Notes under the pieces: model-generated
Databases searched by the model: none
The model's input: the letters and a program-made list of their open reading frames with translations, nothing else
Told to the model about the DNA's origin: nothing
Shown here: piece by piece, positions 1 to 11,581 of the stretch
Layout: every line of letters starts with the position of its first letter
How positions within the stretch are numbered: the first letter of the stretch is position 1
Made by a program: the position numbers and the translations under genes
From: Haloarculaceae archaeon
GTDB lineage: Archaea > Halobacteriota > Halobacteria > Halobacteriales > Haloarculaceae
NCBI GenBank assembly: GCA_007122455.1
Contig: SKTU01000005.1
Span: forward strand, 24,182-88,181
Reading direction: 5' to 3'
Length of the DNA stretch: 64,000 nucleotides

Positions 1-1
1 C

Positions 2-1606
2 GGAAACGGTACCGACGACGATACAGCGCCGACCGAGGACGAGCTGGGGGGCTCGATCGAGGCCGGTTGGCTCATGGACCAGATCCAGAACCTCGACCCA
101 CACTTCGTCAATCGCGGCGAGCAGATGGCCATTCACCACAACATCCACGCCGCGCTCGTACGGCTCGACGCCGAGGGCAACATCGTCGGTGAACTGGCCG
201 AGGACTGGGAACTTCTGGACGACACCACCTACCAGTTCGATCTCCACGAGGGTGTGACGTTCCACAACGGCGACCCACTCGACGCCGAGGCCGTTCAGTG
301 GTCGATGAACCGGCTCCGAGATACCGAGGAGTCGCCGCACTTCGGCAAGGTCGAATCGATAACGAACATCGACACACCGGACGAAACCACGGTCGTCATC
401 GAGCTCGAGGAGCCACTCTCGCCGTTCCTCGCGTTCATGACTAACGCACCCGGCCGCGCCGGGACGATCGTCAATCGGACGGCCCTCGAAGAGATGGGCG
501 ACGACGACTACAACTTCATGCCCGTCGGCGCAGGGCCGTTCGAACTCGTCGACCGGACGCCCGGCGAGTCGCTGACTCTCGAAGCCTACGACGACTACTT
601 CGAGACCGACGAAGAGGGCAATCAGCTTCCCTACCTCGACGAGATCGAGATCAATCTGATTCCCGAATCTTCGACCATCTGGTCGGCCTTCGAGACGCAG
701 GAGATCGAATTTGCCCAGGCACTGCCCGCCGAGCAGGCCAACCAGGCCGAGGGACGCCCCGACATCCAGGTCGAGGGGACCGACCAGGGCTACCGCGCGG
801 TGTCGTTCCTCGCCAAGGATCCCCAGGAAGAGCCCGAGTGGGCGGTCGTTGCCGGGAACCCAGACAGCGTCGACGAGGTAACCGACGCCTGGGAGGGCGA
901 AGAGATCCCGACCGCTGACCCCCGCGTCCGCCGTGCGCTCTCGAAGGCTATCGATCGCGAGGAACTCGTCGAGCGTGCCCTGATGGGTTGGGGTATTCCC
1001 GCCCACTCGCTGTGGCAACCCTCCGTCGCGATGGCCTACGAGGAGGAGCCGGATCCGGGCCAGTATTACGACCCCGAGGCTGCCCGAGAACTGCTCGACG
1101 AGGCGGGCTACACCGGCGATCCGCGCTTCGAAGTGGAGATGTTGACCCGCCCCGGAAACGACGAGCGAGTCTGTACGGTCATCCAGGACATGTGGGCCGA
1201 CGTCGGCGTCGAAATAACGCTCAACGTCCAGCAACCCGCGGGCTACTGGGACACCTTCTACAACTACGAGTCGATGGTCGCGCTCACGTCCTCGGCGACG
1301 ATGATCGATCCCTGGATGGCGTGGTTCCGCCAGCTTACGACCCCAACCGGCGAGGGGAACATGGGGGTCTGGCAGAAGGGTCTGTGGTCCAACGAGGAGT
1401 TCGACGAACTGCTCCTGGAGTCGCGGGCGACGCCCGACCCCGACGAGCGGATGGAGGTCGTCCGCGAGGCCGAGGAGATCTTCATGGAGGAAGCTCCCTA
1501 CGCGATGACGCACTTCCCCCTACGGCCGGTCGGATCCCACGAGGATCTCTCGGGCGTCCAACTGCCGGTCGGCCTCACGAACTTCCACTACGCACGTCTC
1601 GAGTAA
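2..1606 (+). CDS. ABC transporter substrate-binding protein, dipeptide/oligopeptide (SBP_bac_5) family, 5' truncated by window
   Basis: ORF is open through the window edge upstream of the ATG at 74; SBP_bac_5-like sequence (YQFDLHEGVTFHNGDPLDAEAVQWSMNR; DPRVRRALSKAIDREELV); followed by permease and ATPase genes. Confidence 0.93.
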   Translation, partial: GNGTDDDTAPTEDELGGSIEAGWLMDQIQNLDPHFVNRGEQMAIHHNIHAALVRLDAEGNIVGELAEDWELLDDTTYQFDLHEGVTFHNGDPLDAEAVQWSMNRLRDTEESPHFGKVESITNIDTPDETTVVIELEEPLSPFLAFMTNAPGRAGTIVNRTALEEMGDDDYNFMPVGAGPFELVDRTPGESLTLEAYDDYFETDEEGNQLPYLDEIEINLIPESSTIWSAFETQEIEFAQALPAEQANQAEGRPDIQVEGTDQGYRAVSFLAKDPQEEPEWAVVAGNPDSVDEVTDAWEGEEIPTADPRVRRALSKAIDREELVERALMGWGIPAHSLWQPSVAMAYEEEPDPGQYYDPEAARELLDEAGYTGDPRFEVEMLTRPGNDERVCTVIQDMWADVGVEITLNVQQPAGYWDTFYNYESMVALTSSATMIDPWMAWFRQLTTPTGEGNMGVWQKGLWSNEEFDELLLESRATPDPDERMEVVREAEEIFMEEAPYAMTHFPLRPVGSHEDLSGVQLPVGLTNFHYARLE

Positions 1607-1628
1607 CACGATCATCTAGAGATTTCGA

Positions 1629-2588
1629 ATGAGACGGTATATTGCGAAACGGCTGCTACATTCACTCGTCGTCGTCTGGATCGTCGCCACCGTCGTCTTC
1701 GCCGTCGTTCGGGCTATCCCAGGCGACCCCGTCCAGCTCATGCTCGGCGGGGACGCCACCCAGGAGGCCCGTGAACAGCTTCGAACTCAGCTTGGCCTCG
1801 ACGAACCGATCTACGTCCAGTACGCCCGCTGGATGGGCCGACTCGCCCAGGGCGATCTCGGTGAATCCCTCTCTACCGGCGTACCGGTACTCGAACTGCT
1901 GATCCAGGTCGGCCAACCGACCGTCAGCATTGGGCTGCTCGGTATGCTCATCGCACTGTCGATCGCCATTCCGGCCGGCCTGATCAGCGCACTCCATCAG
2001 TACGAGTGGGACGATTACGTCGCGACGTTCATCGCCTTCCTCGGGATCAGTATGCCCGGCTTCTGGGTCGGCATCCTGCTGATCGTCTTCATCTCACAGC
2101 GCTTCGAATTCCTCCCGGCCTTCGGCTACGTCGGTCCGGGAGAAGGAATCCGAGCCTGGTTCAGCCACATCATCCTCCCAGCGATCGCCGTCGGCGTCCC
2201 CTACGGCGGCATTATCATGCGGATGATGCGCTCGTCGATGCTAGAGGTGATGAACGAGGACTACATGCGAACCGCCCGCGCGAAGGGTCTCTCACCGCAA
2301 CTTATCGTGATGAAACACGCCTTCCAGAACGCCCTGATTCCGGTCGTAACGATCGCTGGTATCCTGCTCGGAACGCTTCTGGGCGGGGTCGTCGCCGTCG
2401 AGATCGTCTTCGGTATCCAGGGCCTCGGACGGCTACTCATTAACTCGGTCCACCAGCGGGATTTCCCGGTCGTCCAGGGAAGCATCGTCATCATCGCGGT
2501 GATCTTCGTATTGACGAACCTGCTCGTGGACCTGCTGTATACGGTCCTCAATCCCAAGATCAAGTACGGCGACGGGGGTGAATCCTGA
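1629..2588 (+). CDS. ABC transporter permease, DppB/OppB-like
   Basis: Hydrophobic; RTARAKGLSPQLIVMKHAFQNALIPVVT permease EAA-type motif; operon context. Confidence 0.93.
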   Translation: MRRYIAKRLLHSLVVVWIVATVVFAVVRAIPGDPVQLMLGGDATQEAREQLRTQLGLDEPIYVQYARWMGRLAQGDLGESLSTGVPVLELLIQVGQPTVSIGLLGMLIALSIAIPAGLISALHQYEWDDYVATFIAFLGISMPGFWVGILLIVFISQRFEFLPAFGYVGPGEGIRAWFSHIILPAIAVGVPYGGIIMRMMRSSMLEVMNEDYMRTARAKGLSPQLIVMKHAFQNALIPVVTIAGILLGTLLGGVVAVEIVFGIQGLGRLLINSVHQRDFPVVQGSIVIIAVIFVLTNLLVDLLYTVLNPKIKYGDGGES

Positions 2589-3501
2589 TGGGAATCCTCG
2601 CGAACGTCTTCGCGCGGTTCGTCGACACCGACAAGGCACGGGTGTTCGGCATTCGGACGGACATGCTCGAGCGCCTGGGACTCGTCTTGGGCCGGGACCG
2701 CAAGGCCCAACTCGGAGTCGCTATCGTCGGCATCGTCGGCTTCATGGCCGCCTTTGCCCCGATCCTCGCGCCGCACGATCCGATGGGCCAGGATTTCCCC
2801 GTCCTGCTCGAACCGCAGTTCGTCGGAGCGGGCGCCCTCGGGACCGACTCCTACGGTCGGGACATGCTCTCGCGGCTCATCTACGGCGCTCGAATCAGCC
2901 TGCTCGTCGGGATCGGCGCGGTCGCCGTCGGTGCCATCATCGGGATGGTCATCGGACTGGTCGCCGGCTTCTTCGGTGGGCTCGTCGACGATGTCCTCAT
3001 GCGTATGATCGACATTTTCTGGGCGTTTCCCTACTTGCTCGTGGCGATCATGCTCGTGGCCATCTTCGGTCAGGGGCTCTGGAACGTCATCATCGCGCTC
3101 GGATTCGCCTACATCGACGACTTCGCCAGGATCATCCGCGGCGAGGTACTCGCGTTGCGCGAAGAAGAGTTCACCCTCGCCGCACGGAGCATCGGCCTCA
3201 CGAGCCGCGAGATCATGGTCGGGGAGATCTTCCCGAACACGATCGCCCCGCTGCTCGTGATGTACACTGTCTTGGTCGCCCGCGCGATGATCGCCGAGGC
3301 GACGTTGTCGTTCCTCGGGCTCGGCGTCAGACCGTCGACACCGACCTGGGGTTCGCTGCTCGGCCAGGGCCGCGGCTTCGTGACCGAGGCGTGGTGGATC
3401 GGAATCCTTCCGGGCTTGATGATCGTAATCACCGTGTTCGGAATCAACCTCTTTGGAGATGCACTACGAGACGCGTTCGACGTACGGAGGAGTGAAGGCG
3501 G

Positions 3502-3505
<4 letters not shown>
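2588..3505 (+). CDS. ABC transporter permease, DppC/OppC-like
   Basis: LGTDSYGRDMLSRLIYGARISLLVG typical of DppC; overlaps upstream stop; operon context. Confidence 0.93.
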
Positions 3506-4589
<1,084 letters not shown>

Positions 4590-4593
<4 letters not shown>

Positions 4594-5747
4594 ATTCGCT
4601 CGAAAGCGAAATCGAGCCGGAAACGGGAACGGAAACAGAAACGGCTGCAGAACCGCTGTTGAAGGCCACGGATCTCCAGAAATATTTCGAGACCGAAACC
4701 GGCCTGACCGAGCGTATACTCGGCAACCAGCAGTACGTCAAGGCCGTCGATGGAGTCGATCTCAGCATCGACCGTCAGGAAACCGTCGGCGTCGTCGGCG
4801 AGAGTGGCTGTGGCAAAACCACTCTCGGTCGAACGCTATCGAAGCTCTACGAACCGACCGGTGGGACGATCGAGTTCGACGGCGAGGACATCACCGACCT
4901 CTCCTCGAAGGAACTCCGGGAACTCCGAAGTCGCATCCAGGTGATCTTTCAGGATCCGCTTTCCTCGCTCAATCCGCGGAAGACCGTCGGCGAAATCCTC
5001 GGGAAACCCCTGGAGATTCACGACATCGCGACGGGCGAGGCGAAACGGGAACGGGTCGCGGAGCTCCTCGAGGAGGTTGGTCTCCAGCCGAGCCACGCTA
5101 GCCGCTATCCACACGAGTTCAGCGGCGGGCAACGTCAACGGATCGGCATCGCGCGAGCAATCAGCATTGAACCCGATCTGATCATCGCGGATGAGCCGGT
5201 GAGCGCACTGGACGTCTCCGTGCAGGCTCAGATCATCAACATGATGAAGCGCCTCCAGCGGAAGTACGACCTCTCGTACGTTTTTATCGCCCACGACCTC
5301 AGCGTCGTCAAACACATCAGCGACCGGGTGATGGTGATGTATCTCGGCAACATCGTCGAGCAGGGTCCGAAGGACGCGATCTTCAACAACCCACAGCATC
5401 CGTACACCAGGGCGTTGCTCTCGTCGATTCCGACAATCGACGAGACGCCCGAGAAGCGCCGGACTGCGCTCCAGGGGACGCCACCCAGTCCTATCGATCC
5501 GCCGTCGGGCTGTCCATTCAGCACGCGATGCCCCGAGTACATCGGCCCGGAGTGTAGCGACGAGCATCCGGAGCTGGAAACCGTCGCGGACAAGCCCGGT
5601 TCCATCGACGCGCCCGAAGACGTTCCGACGATCCTCGAAGAGTACGAGAGTCCCGAATCACACCACGCAGCGTGTCACTGGCTCGAACGGTCGGGCGACG
5701 AACGGTGGAGCCACGAGGCGCCGGCCATCGGCGAACGCGGCGAGTAG
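4590..5747 (+). CDS. ABC transporter ATP-binding protein, DppF/OppF-like
   Basis: Walker A GESGCGKT, SGGQRQR signature, LIIADEPVSALD, CPFSTRCPEYIGPEC. Confidence 0.95.
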
Positions 5748-6014
5748 TCGGCTGATTCCTTCGATTCGGAATCGATCGGCGGCGACTGGATTCCGTCCTT
5801 CGAAAGTGTGACGTGCTGAATACGCACTCTCTACTCGGTAAAACCGCATAACCGATCACGCTCTGTGGATTTCAACAGGACCCCTGCAGAAGTTCTCGGT
5901 AGATATCGCCAAAGATTGGCTCACGGAATAGTCGTGTGCTTCGGGCTCCGTGGGAGCGGTCTCGAGAAGCTACGTCGCGAAAAAGATTTATCGGACTCCA
6001 CGCTACTCACTACC

Positions 6015-6638
6015 GTGCCAGCCCTCCACGCCACCCGTCGGCACCTACTCAGTGGCATCGCCGCGGGAATGGTAGCCCCCCTCGCAGGTTGTGCCGCGGG
6101 GGAGGCCGACGACGTCGACGTCCGAGACGAGATCCGGGACCCCGGCTCCGAACTCCCTGACGGAGCGACGACAGATATCGAGATCCGGTCGCTCCGCGCC
6201 CCGGATGAAGAGCCGTTCGTCCGCGTGGCAGACGAGGACGAACCAGAGGAGGAAGGGCCATCCCGACACCGGGCACAGGCGTTCGTCCTCGACGACGGCG
6301 ACGCCGCAGCCCTCCGGATCGACGGCGACCACGACGCCGCCGAGGAAATCCTGAGATTCGTCGAGGCGACCGACTTCGAGAGCGCCTCCGTCGTCGTCCA
6401 CCAGCGCGGCATCGAGGCGTGTTACGAGCGCCGCGTCGAGTACGTCGAACTCGAACCGGATCGGTACCGCGTCCAGTTCTGCCGGCAGTTGAAGGATGCG
6501 ACGGAACACTGCGAGGCCGACGCGACCGAGATCGAGGCGGTCTTTCTCAGAGTCCCCCAGCCCTACGACGAGGAACCGTCTCGACGCGGGAGCGGCGAGC
6601 GCTCCGCGTGTCGCCACTACGGCGAGGAGAGCGCATGA
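6015..6638 (+). CDS. Putative lipoprotein, hypothetical
   Basis: Likely GTG start inside ORF 5865..6638 giving (M)PALHATRRHLLSGIAAGMVAPLAGCAAGEADD: twin-Arg plus lipobox; TATA-like aaaaagatttatc about 25-30 bp upstream. Confidence 0.6.
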   Translation: MPALHATRRHLLSGIAAGMVAPLAGCAAGEADDVDVRDEIRDPGSELPDGATTDIEIRSLRAPDEEPFVRVADEDEPEEEGPSRHRAQAFVLDDGDAAALRIDGDHDAAEEILRFVEATDFESASVVVHQRGIEACYERRVEYVELEPDRYRVQFCRQLKDATEHCEADATEIEAVFLRVPQPYDEEPSRRGSGERSACRHYGEESA

Positions 6639-7939
6639 GGGGGGAGAGTCGCAGGAACGTCCTGGCCGGACTGGGCGCCGCGACGATCGCAGTCACCGCC
6701 GGCTGTAGCGTTTTCGATCGGAGCGGCGAGGCGGAGCCGCCGCGGCTCGATACCGACGAAATCGAACGGATCGTTCGCGATCCGGTACCCGAGACGGAGC
6801 GTCCGGCGCCGCTCCAGCCCGACGAGGCGTCGATCGAGGCCGGCCTCGAGAGGTGTGCGGAGCTGATCGACGCCGTTCCGGCCACGATCACGACCGAGGA
6901 GATCCCGAACGGCGTCGTTCGCGAGGAGGTCGGATCCGCGAGAGAGAGCGCACTCGACGGCCGAGAGGCGGTCGAGGACGCACCGGATCGGTTTCGTTCC
7001 CTCGTGGCGCTCCGGAACGCGAGAGCGGACGCCCGCGAGGCGTCAGTCGCCTACCGGGCCGTCGGGACGGATCTCCACACGGAGATAGAGGCCGAGCGGC
7101 TCGCGGCCCGGGGCGACGTCGGTGCCCGCCTGGCGCGGACGAGCTACGCGGGCGACGAGCGCGACCGAACGCTGCTCGTCGCCTACCGGATCGAGGAGCT
7201 CCTCGTCGACGCCCGACGACGGATGAACTGGGGATCCCGACCGCCAGATCCGGGAGCGCTGGACGTCGGCGAACTCGCCGGCGACGTCGAGTACGCGGCG
7301 GCGACGCTGGACGCGGTCGACGCGCTCGCGGATCGCCACGCGTCCGTCGCCGAGGAGGCGGTCGACTTCACCGCTACGCTCGAGAGCGCGCTCGAATCGT
7401 CGCTCCGGGCGGTGAGCCGCGCCGATCCGCCCTCACGGGAGAGCACCGTCGAGGACGTACTCGGCCGGGAACCGGACCGACGTGACGTCCGAGAGCTGGC
7501 TCACGAGGCGATCGCGCCGGTCCGTCGGTGGCAGCAGACGCTCTCGACGGAGCTGTCGGAGGGGCGACTCGCCACCGGGATCAGCCGGGCGATCGAAGTT
7601 GAACGGGACGTCAGGGCGCTCGAAGCGGTCGTCGATCGGATCGACGGCAGTCTCCCGGAACCGGACGGTTCCGAGCCGATAAGATCCGAACGAACGGCGA
7701 TCGTCGACGCCGCCGAGGCGGCTCCGATATCCCCCGACGACCGGTCGCTCGCCGGCGACCTGACCGCCCGAGCGCTCGAACGGCTGGCGTGGATCGACCG
7801 GTCGCTCGCCGGCTACGTCGAGCGCGGCAACGACGCCCGACTCGCGCGGGAGTACGCCCAGTACGTCCACCTTCGGGCACAGCTGGAGGCGCTTCCGCAG
7901 GCAGTCGAAGCCGTCCTCGCTCGACTCGACACTCGATAG
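6635..7939 (+). CDS. Putative Tat lipoprotein, hypothetical, largely helical
   Basis: ATG at 6635 overlaps upstream TGA; MRGESRRNVLAGLGAATIAVTAGCSVFD has RR motif and lipobox. Confidence 0.65.
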   Translation: MRGESRRNVLAGLGAATIAVTAGCSVFDRSGEAEPPRLDTDEIERIVRDPVPETERPAPLQPDEASIEAGLERCAELIDAVPATITTEEIPNGVVREEVGSARESALDGREAVEDAPDRFRSLVALRNARADAREASVAYRAVGTDLHTEIEAERLAARGDVGARLARTSYAGDERDRTLLVAYRIEELLVDARRRMNWGSRPPDPGALDVGELAGDVEYAAATLDAVDALADRHASVAEEAVDFTATLESALESSLRAVSRADPPSRESTVEDVLGREPDRRDVRELAHEAIAPVRRWQQTLSTELSEGRLATGISRAIEVERDVRALEAVVDRIDGSLPEPDGSEPIRSERTAIVDAAEAAPISPDDRSLAGDLTARALERLAWIDRSLAGYVERGNDARLAREYAQYVHLRAQLEALPQAVEAVLARLDTR

Positions 7940-8038
7940 CCGGGCGGGGCCGCCGACATCGACACGGCGTCGGTCGACGGCTCACAGTCCCGACGGCTCG
8001 GGAACAGCGATATCGGGCTCCGGTCCGTATCCGAGGGC

Positions 8039-8656
8039 ATGGGACGACCTGCCGACGCCTACAACGCGTTTCGGAGACGGATCTTTCCGGCGTTTCACGG
8101 GATACTGGACGTGCTGATCGGTGGATACGCGCTGAGCGACACGCCTCCCGAGGAGTACGTCGGAACGCTCCGCTGTTCCGAGCCCGAGGTCGAAGCGATG
8201 CTCTCCTCGGTCGGCTTCACTCGGAACGTCGTGGCCTCGCTGAAGGTTCGCGTCGACGGGAACGTCTCCGACGGATCGTGGGTCTACCGCGAGTCGCTCC
8301 TCGCCGACCACCAGCTGCACGCCATCCTCCACCGGACGGAGGACGGGGTCGAGACGTACGCTCACTGGGAGTATTCGTCGATCCGGCACCCGTACCGTCA
8401 CTATCTCGCACGGGAGTACGACGCCGAGAAAGGCGTCCGGCTCATGCGATCGGTGTTAGAAGGGGCCACGGAGAGTCACGGGATCGCCTGGACGACCGTT
8501 CCCCGACACCAGCGACACACCTGGTACATCGATCTCCTGCGGACGGTATCGGACGGGGTCGCCCTCAGAGTCGTCGGCGTGCGCGACCGGTTTACGGGGG
8601 GACTGACCGAGGAGAGTCCGGGGATCGTCCAGCGGGCGAAGTCGGCGCTGCGCTGA
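8039..8656 (+). CDS. Conserved hypothetical protein
   Basis: 206-codon ORF with good haloarchaeal amino-acid composition; no family recognised. Confidence 0.6.
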   Translation: MGRPADAYNAFRRRIFPAFHGILDVLIGGYALSDTPPEEYVGTLRCSEPEVEAMLSSVGFTRNVVASLKVRVDGNVSDGSWVYRESLLADHQLHAILHRTEDGVETYAHWEYSSIRHPYRHYLAREYDAEKGVRLMRSVLEGATESHGIAWTTVPRHQRHTWYIDLLRTVSDGVALRVVGVRDRFTGGLTEESPGIVQRAKSALR

Positions 8657-8747
8657 GTCGACGCGTTGGACTGGGTCGGTCCTCGCTCGAACCGAAAACG
8701 GGGAGAAGGGACTTAACGTCCGACGGCAAACCCCATCCTGTCAAGCG

Positions 8748-9827
8748 ATGCTCCTGATACTCTGTGTCGACCTCGACGACGACCTCGGCCGCAAAACCGG
8801 CTTCGAGACGCCGGTTATCGGCCGCGAGAGCGTCGAGGCCGCCGCGGTCGCGCTCGCGACCGCGGATCCGGAGGATTCGGACGTCAACGTCTGCTTTCAG
8901 GGGATCCACCTCTACGACACGATCGACGACGAATCTGTCGAGGTCGCCGTCGTCACCGGCACCGCAGCCGCCGACGTCTCCGCGAACCGAAAGGTCGGCG
9001 AGGAGGTCGACACCGTCCTCGCGTCGCTGTCGACCGGCGAGGACGTCCGTGCCCTGGTCGTCACTGACGGGGCACAGGACGAATCCGTGCTTCCGGTCAT
9101 CCGCTCACGCGTCCCGATCGACGGCGTTCGCAGGGTCGTCGTCAGGCAGGCACAGGACCTCGAGTCGATGTACTACACGTTCAAGCAGGTGCTCGCCGAC
9201 CCGGAAACCCGCGGAACGATCCTCGTCCCGCTCGGGATTCTCCTCCTCATCTATCCGGTGGCGATCCTCGCCGAGCGGATCGGACTCCCGGGATCGGCGC
9301 TCGGATTCCTCTCGGGACTGCTCGGACTGTACGTGCTCTTTCGGGGACTCGGGTTGGAACGGGCGGTCGACGACGTGGCCGAGCGGCTCCGCGTCGGGCT
9401 CTTCGGTGGCCGGGTCCAGATCATCACCACGGTCGTCGCCGCGGCGCTCGTCGTCGTCGGCGGGGCGAGCGGGATCGAGACCGTCGGCGAACTGCTCGAT
9501 CCGTCGCCTGTAGAGAGCGCCGCGGCGTTCACCTACGGCGCGGTCCAGTGGGCGGCCGCCGCGGGCACTGTCGCCGCACTGGGTCGAATCACCGACGCCT
9601 ACCTCGAGGGGAGCTTCAGGTGGCGGTATCTCAACGCGCCCTTTTACGTGCTCGCGATCGCCGTCGTCCTCCACGGCGTGAGCGCCTTCTTCCTCTCGCT
9701 GCCGTTCGCGACGCTGTCGTATCTCGCCGCGACGCTCACGGCCGGGACGCTGCTCGGGCTCGCGAGTACGCTCGCGTTTGCGGTTGCGGAACAGCGAAGC
9801 GCGGAGCAGTCGGGAACGGCGGCCTAA
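8748..9827 (+). CDS. DUF373 family membrane protein
   Basis: MLLILCVDLDDDLGRKTGFETPVIGRE N-terminus; multiple TM segments. Confidence 0.85.
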   Translation: MLLILCVDLDDDLGRKTGFETPVIGRESVEAAAVALATADPEDSDVNVCFQGIHLYDTIDDESVEVAVVTGTAAADVSANRKVGEEVDTVLASLSTGEDVRALVVTDGAQDESVLPVIRSRVPIDGVRRVVVRQAQDLESMYYTFKQVLADPETRGTILVPLGILLLIYPVAILAERIGLPGSALGFLSGLLGLYVLFRGLGLERAVDDVAERLRVGLFGGRVQIITTVVAAALVVVGGASGIETVGELLDPSPVESAAAFTYGAVQWAAAAGTVAALGRITDAYLEGSFRWRYLNAPFYVLAIAVVLHGVSAFFLSLPFATLSYLAATLTAGTLLGLASTLAFAVAEQRSAEQSGTAA

Positions 9828-10570
9828 CCGACGACGAGCGCCCGGGCGCCGGAGACGCCGAGGGACCGACTCCGCCACCCGTCGCCGGCGTCGACGAGAA
9901 CGGTTCCCGTCGCGGTGATCGCGTACGTCGCCGGCCCGTGAGCGACGTCGACGATCGGCTCCTCGATCGGACGCTCCAGTTCCGTCCACGAACCGTCGCG
10001 GTGTTCGTAGAGCGATCCGTCGACGACGGCGTGTTCGCGCGTTCCGTCGCTCGCGACCGCCGTGGCCCGTCCCTCCAGTTCGATCATCCATCCATTGCCG
10101 AGTCGGTATACTCCGGAGCCGGTCGCGGCGAGCGGACCCGCGGCGGCGACGTCGTACGCGTCCTCGAGGCCGGCGTGACGTCCGTCGAACCGGTAGACGC
10201 CACCGGACGCAGCGACGAGTCCCCCGTCGATCGCCCGGACGTCGTCTATTTCGGCGAGCGACGTCCACGTATCCACGTACTCGGCGAGCCGTCCGTCCCC
10301 GGCCGCGAGGAGATTGCCGTCGAAAGCGACCGCGTCGGCGGCGCCGAATCCGGTCGGACCGTCGTTCACCAGAACGTCCTCGTCGGTGGCGACGGCGAGC
10401 CGGGCGGTATCGACAGCGACGTCGCGTATCGGGCCACGCCGCAGCAGCGAGAACTCCCCGACGATGTCGTCGGAGACCTCGACGTGGACGAGTCCGGTGT
10501 CGGAGGCGACGAGGAGTGTCGTCGCTCCGGACCGGGCGTCGAAGACGCGCTTCTCGTCGATATCGGTCAT
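9824..10570 (-). CDS. Beta-propeller-like conserved haloarchaeal protein (resembles HVO_0234 family)
   Basis: Start trimmed to MTDIDEKRVFDARSG; repeated LVASDTGLVHVEV / LAVATDEDVLVND / LVAASGGVYRF blade-like units. Confidence 0.6.
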   Translation of the reverse strand: MTDIDEKRVFDARSGATTLLVASDTGLVHVEVSDDIVGEFSLLRRGPIRDVAVDTARLAVATDEDVLVNDGPTGFGAADAVAFDGNLLAAGDGRLAEYVDTWTSLAEIDDVRAIDGGLVAASGGVYRFDGRHAGLEDAYDVAAAGPLAATGSGVYRLGNGWMIELEGRATAVASDGTREHAVVDGSLYEHRDGSWTELERPIEEPIVDVAHGPATYAITATGTVLVDAGDGWRSRSLGVSGARALVVG

Positions 10571-10595
10571 GTGTGAGCGTGGGATCTCCGCAGCG

Positions 10596-11366
10596 TTAGG
10601 CGTTCCCATCGCCGATCGGCTTCGCGGCTGCCCGATAGGTGGCGTAGACGCGTTCGGCCCACACGACCGCCTCCGGGGCGCTGGAAACCGCCATACCGCG
10701 CACGACGCCGCCGTTGTATCCGAAAAGTGCCGCGAGCTCGTCCTCGAAGAGGAGCAACCCGAACGAGAGCGCTTCCGAGAGACTGTACAGGGTACAGCGA
10801 TCGTCCCCGCGCGTCTCGCTGAACCCCTCGGCCGTCGCAGCGAGGTGATCGAGCGCGTCATCGACGAGTACCAACTCGACGCGATCGTACGTACCGTCCC
10901 GAAGATCCGCACGCAGCTGCGGGAGATACCGCGGAACCGCAACCGGCGAGACGCAGCGAAGGACGTCCGACTCGGGGTCGATCGCCTCCATCCGGCGAAG
11001 CGGCTCTTCGGGAGCGTGAGGTTTCGAAAGCGCGACGGCACCCCGTTCGAAGAGTGCGAGCGGGAACGCCTCCTCTTCCGGTAGCGACTCGAGGAGCGGA
11101 CGGGCGTCGTCGAGTCGCCGAAGCCGGGCCCGGTAGTCGTCGTGTCGACGCCACAGCAGTCGGCCGCTCGTCGTCAGCGCGTAGTTACCCCGTCCTTCGA
11201 CGACCAGTCCCTCGTCCGTCAGTTCCCGCAACGCTTTGTAAACTGTCGACCTCGAAACCCCGAGCTCGTCGCGGAGGTCCCGCTGGCCGAGTGGACCGTC
11301 CGCCAGCGTGCGGAGGAGATCAGCTCGCTTGGCGATCAGCGCCGCCACGTGATCGACCGATGACAT
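10596..11366 (-). CDS. Winged-helix transcriptional regulator (TrmB/FilR1-type)
   Basis: Start trimmed to MSSVDHVAALIAKRADLLRTL; HTH LGQRDLRDELGVSRSTVYKALRELTDEGLV; C-terminal FilR1-like region. Confidence 0.75.
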   Translation of the reverse strand: MSSVDHVAALIAKRADLLRTLADGPLGQRDLRDELGVSRSTVYKALRELTDEGLVVEGRGNYALTTSGRLLWRRHDDYRARLRRLDDARPLLESLPEEEAFPLALFERGAVALSKPHAPEEPLRRMEAIDPESDVLRCVSPVAVPRYLPQLRADLRDGTYDRVELVLVDDALDHLAATAEGFSETRGDDRCTLYSLSEALSFGLLLFEDELAALFGYNGGVVRGMAVSSAPEAVVWAERVYATYRAAAKPIGDGNA

Positions 11367-11581
11367 TGTTCGACAATCCACGTGACGGATTAAAACCGTA
11401 CCCATCCGACCAACCGTTCGAGAGTCGAGACGAGTCCGAGCTGTCGAAACAACCGTCGGGCCATAACGTGAAACACTGTGGGAACGCAGAGAGTACTGTC
11501 CCCGGTGACGCACTCATCGGCTCCGAGGGAACGCCCTCCGTTGTCAGACCGTTTTATCCGTGTAGGGACCGACATCGTCGT

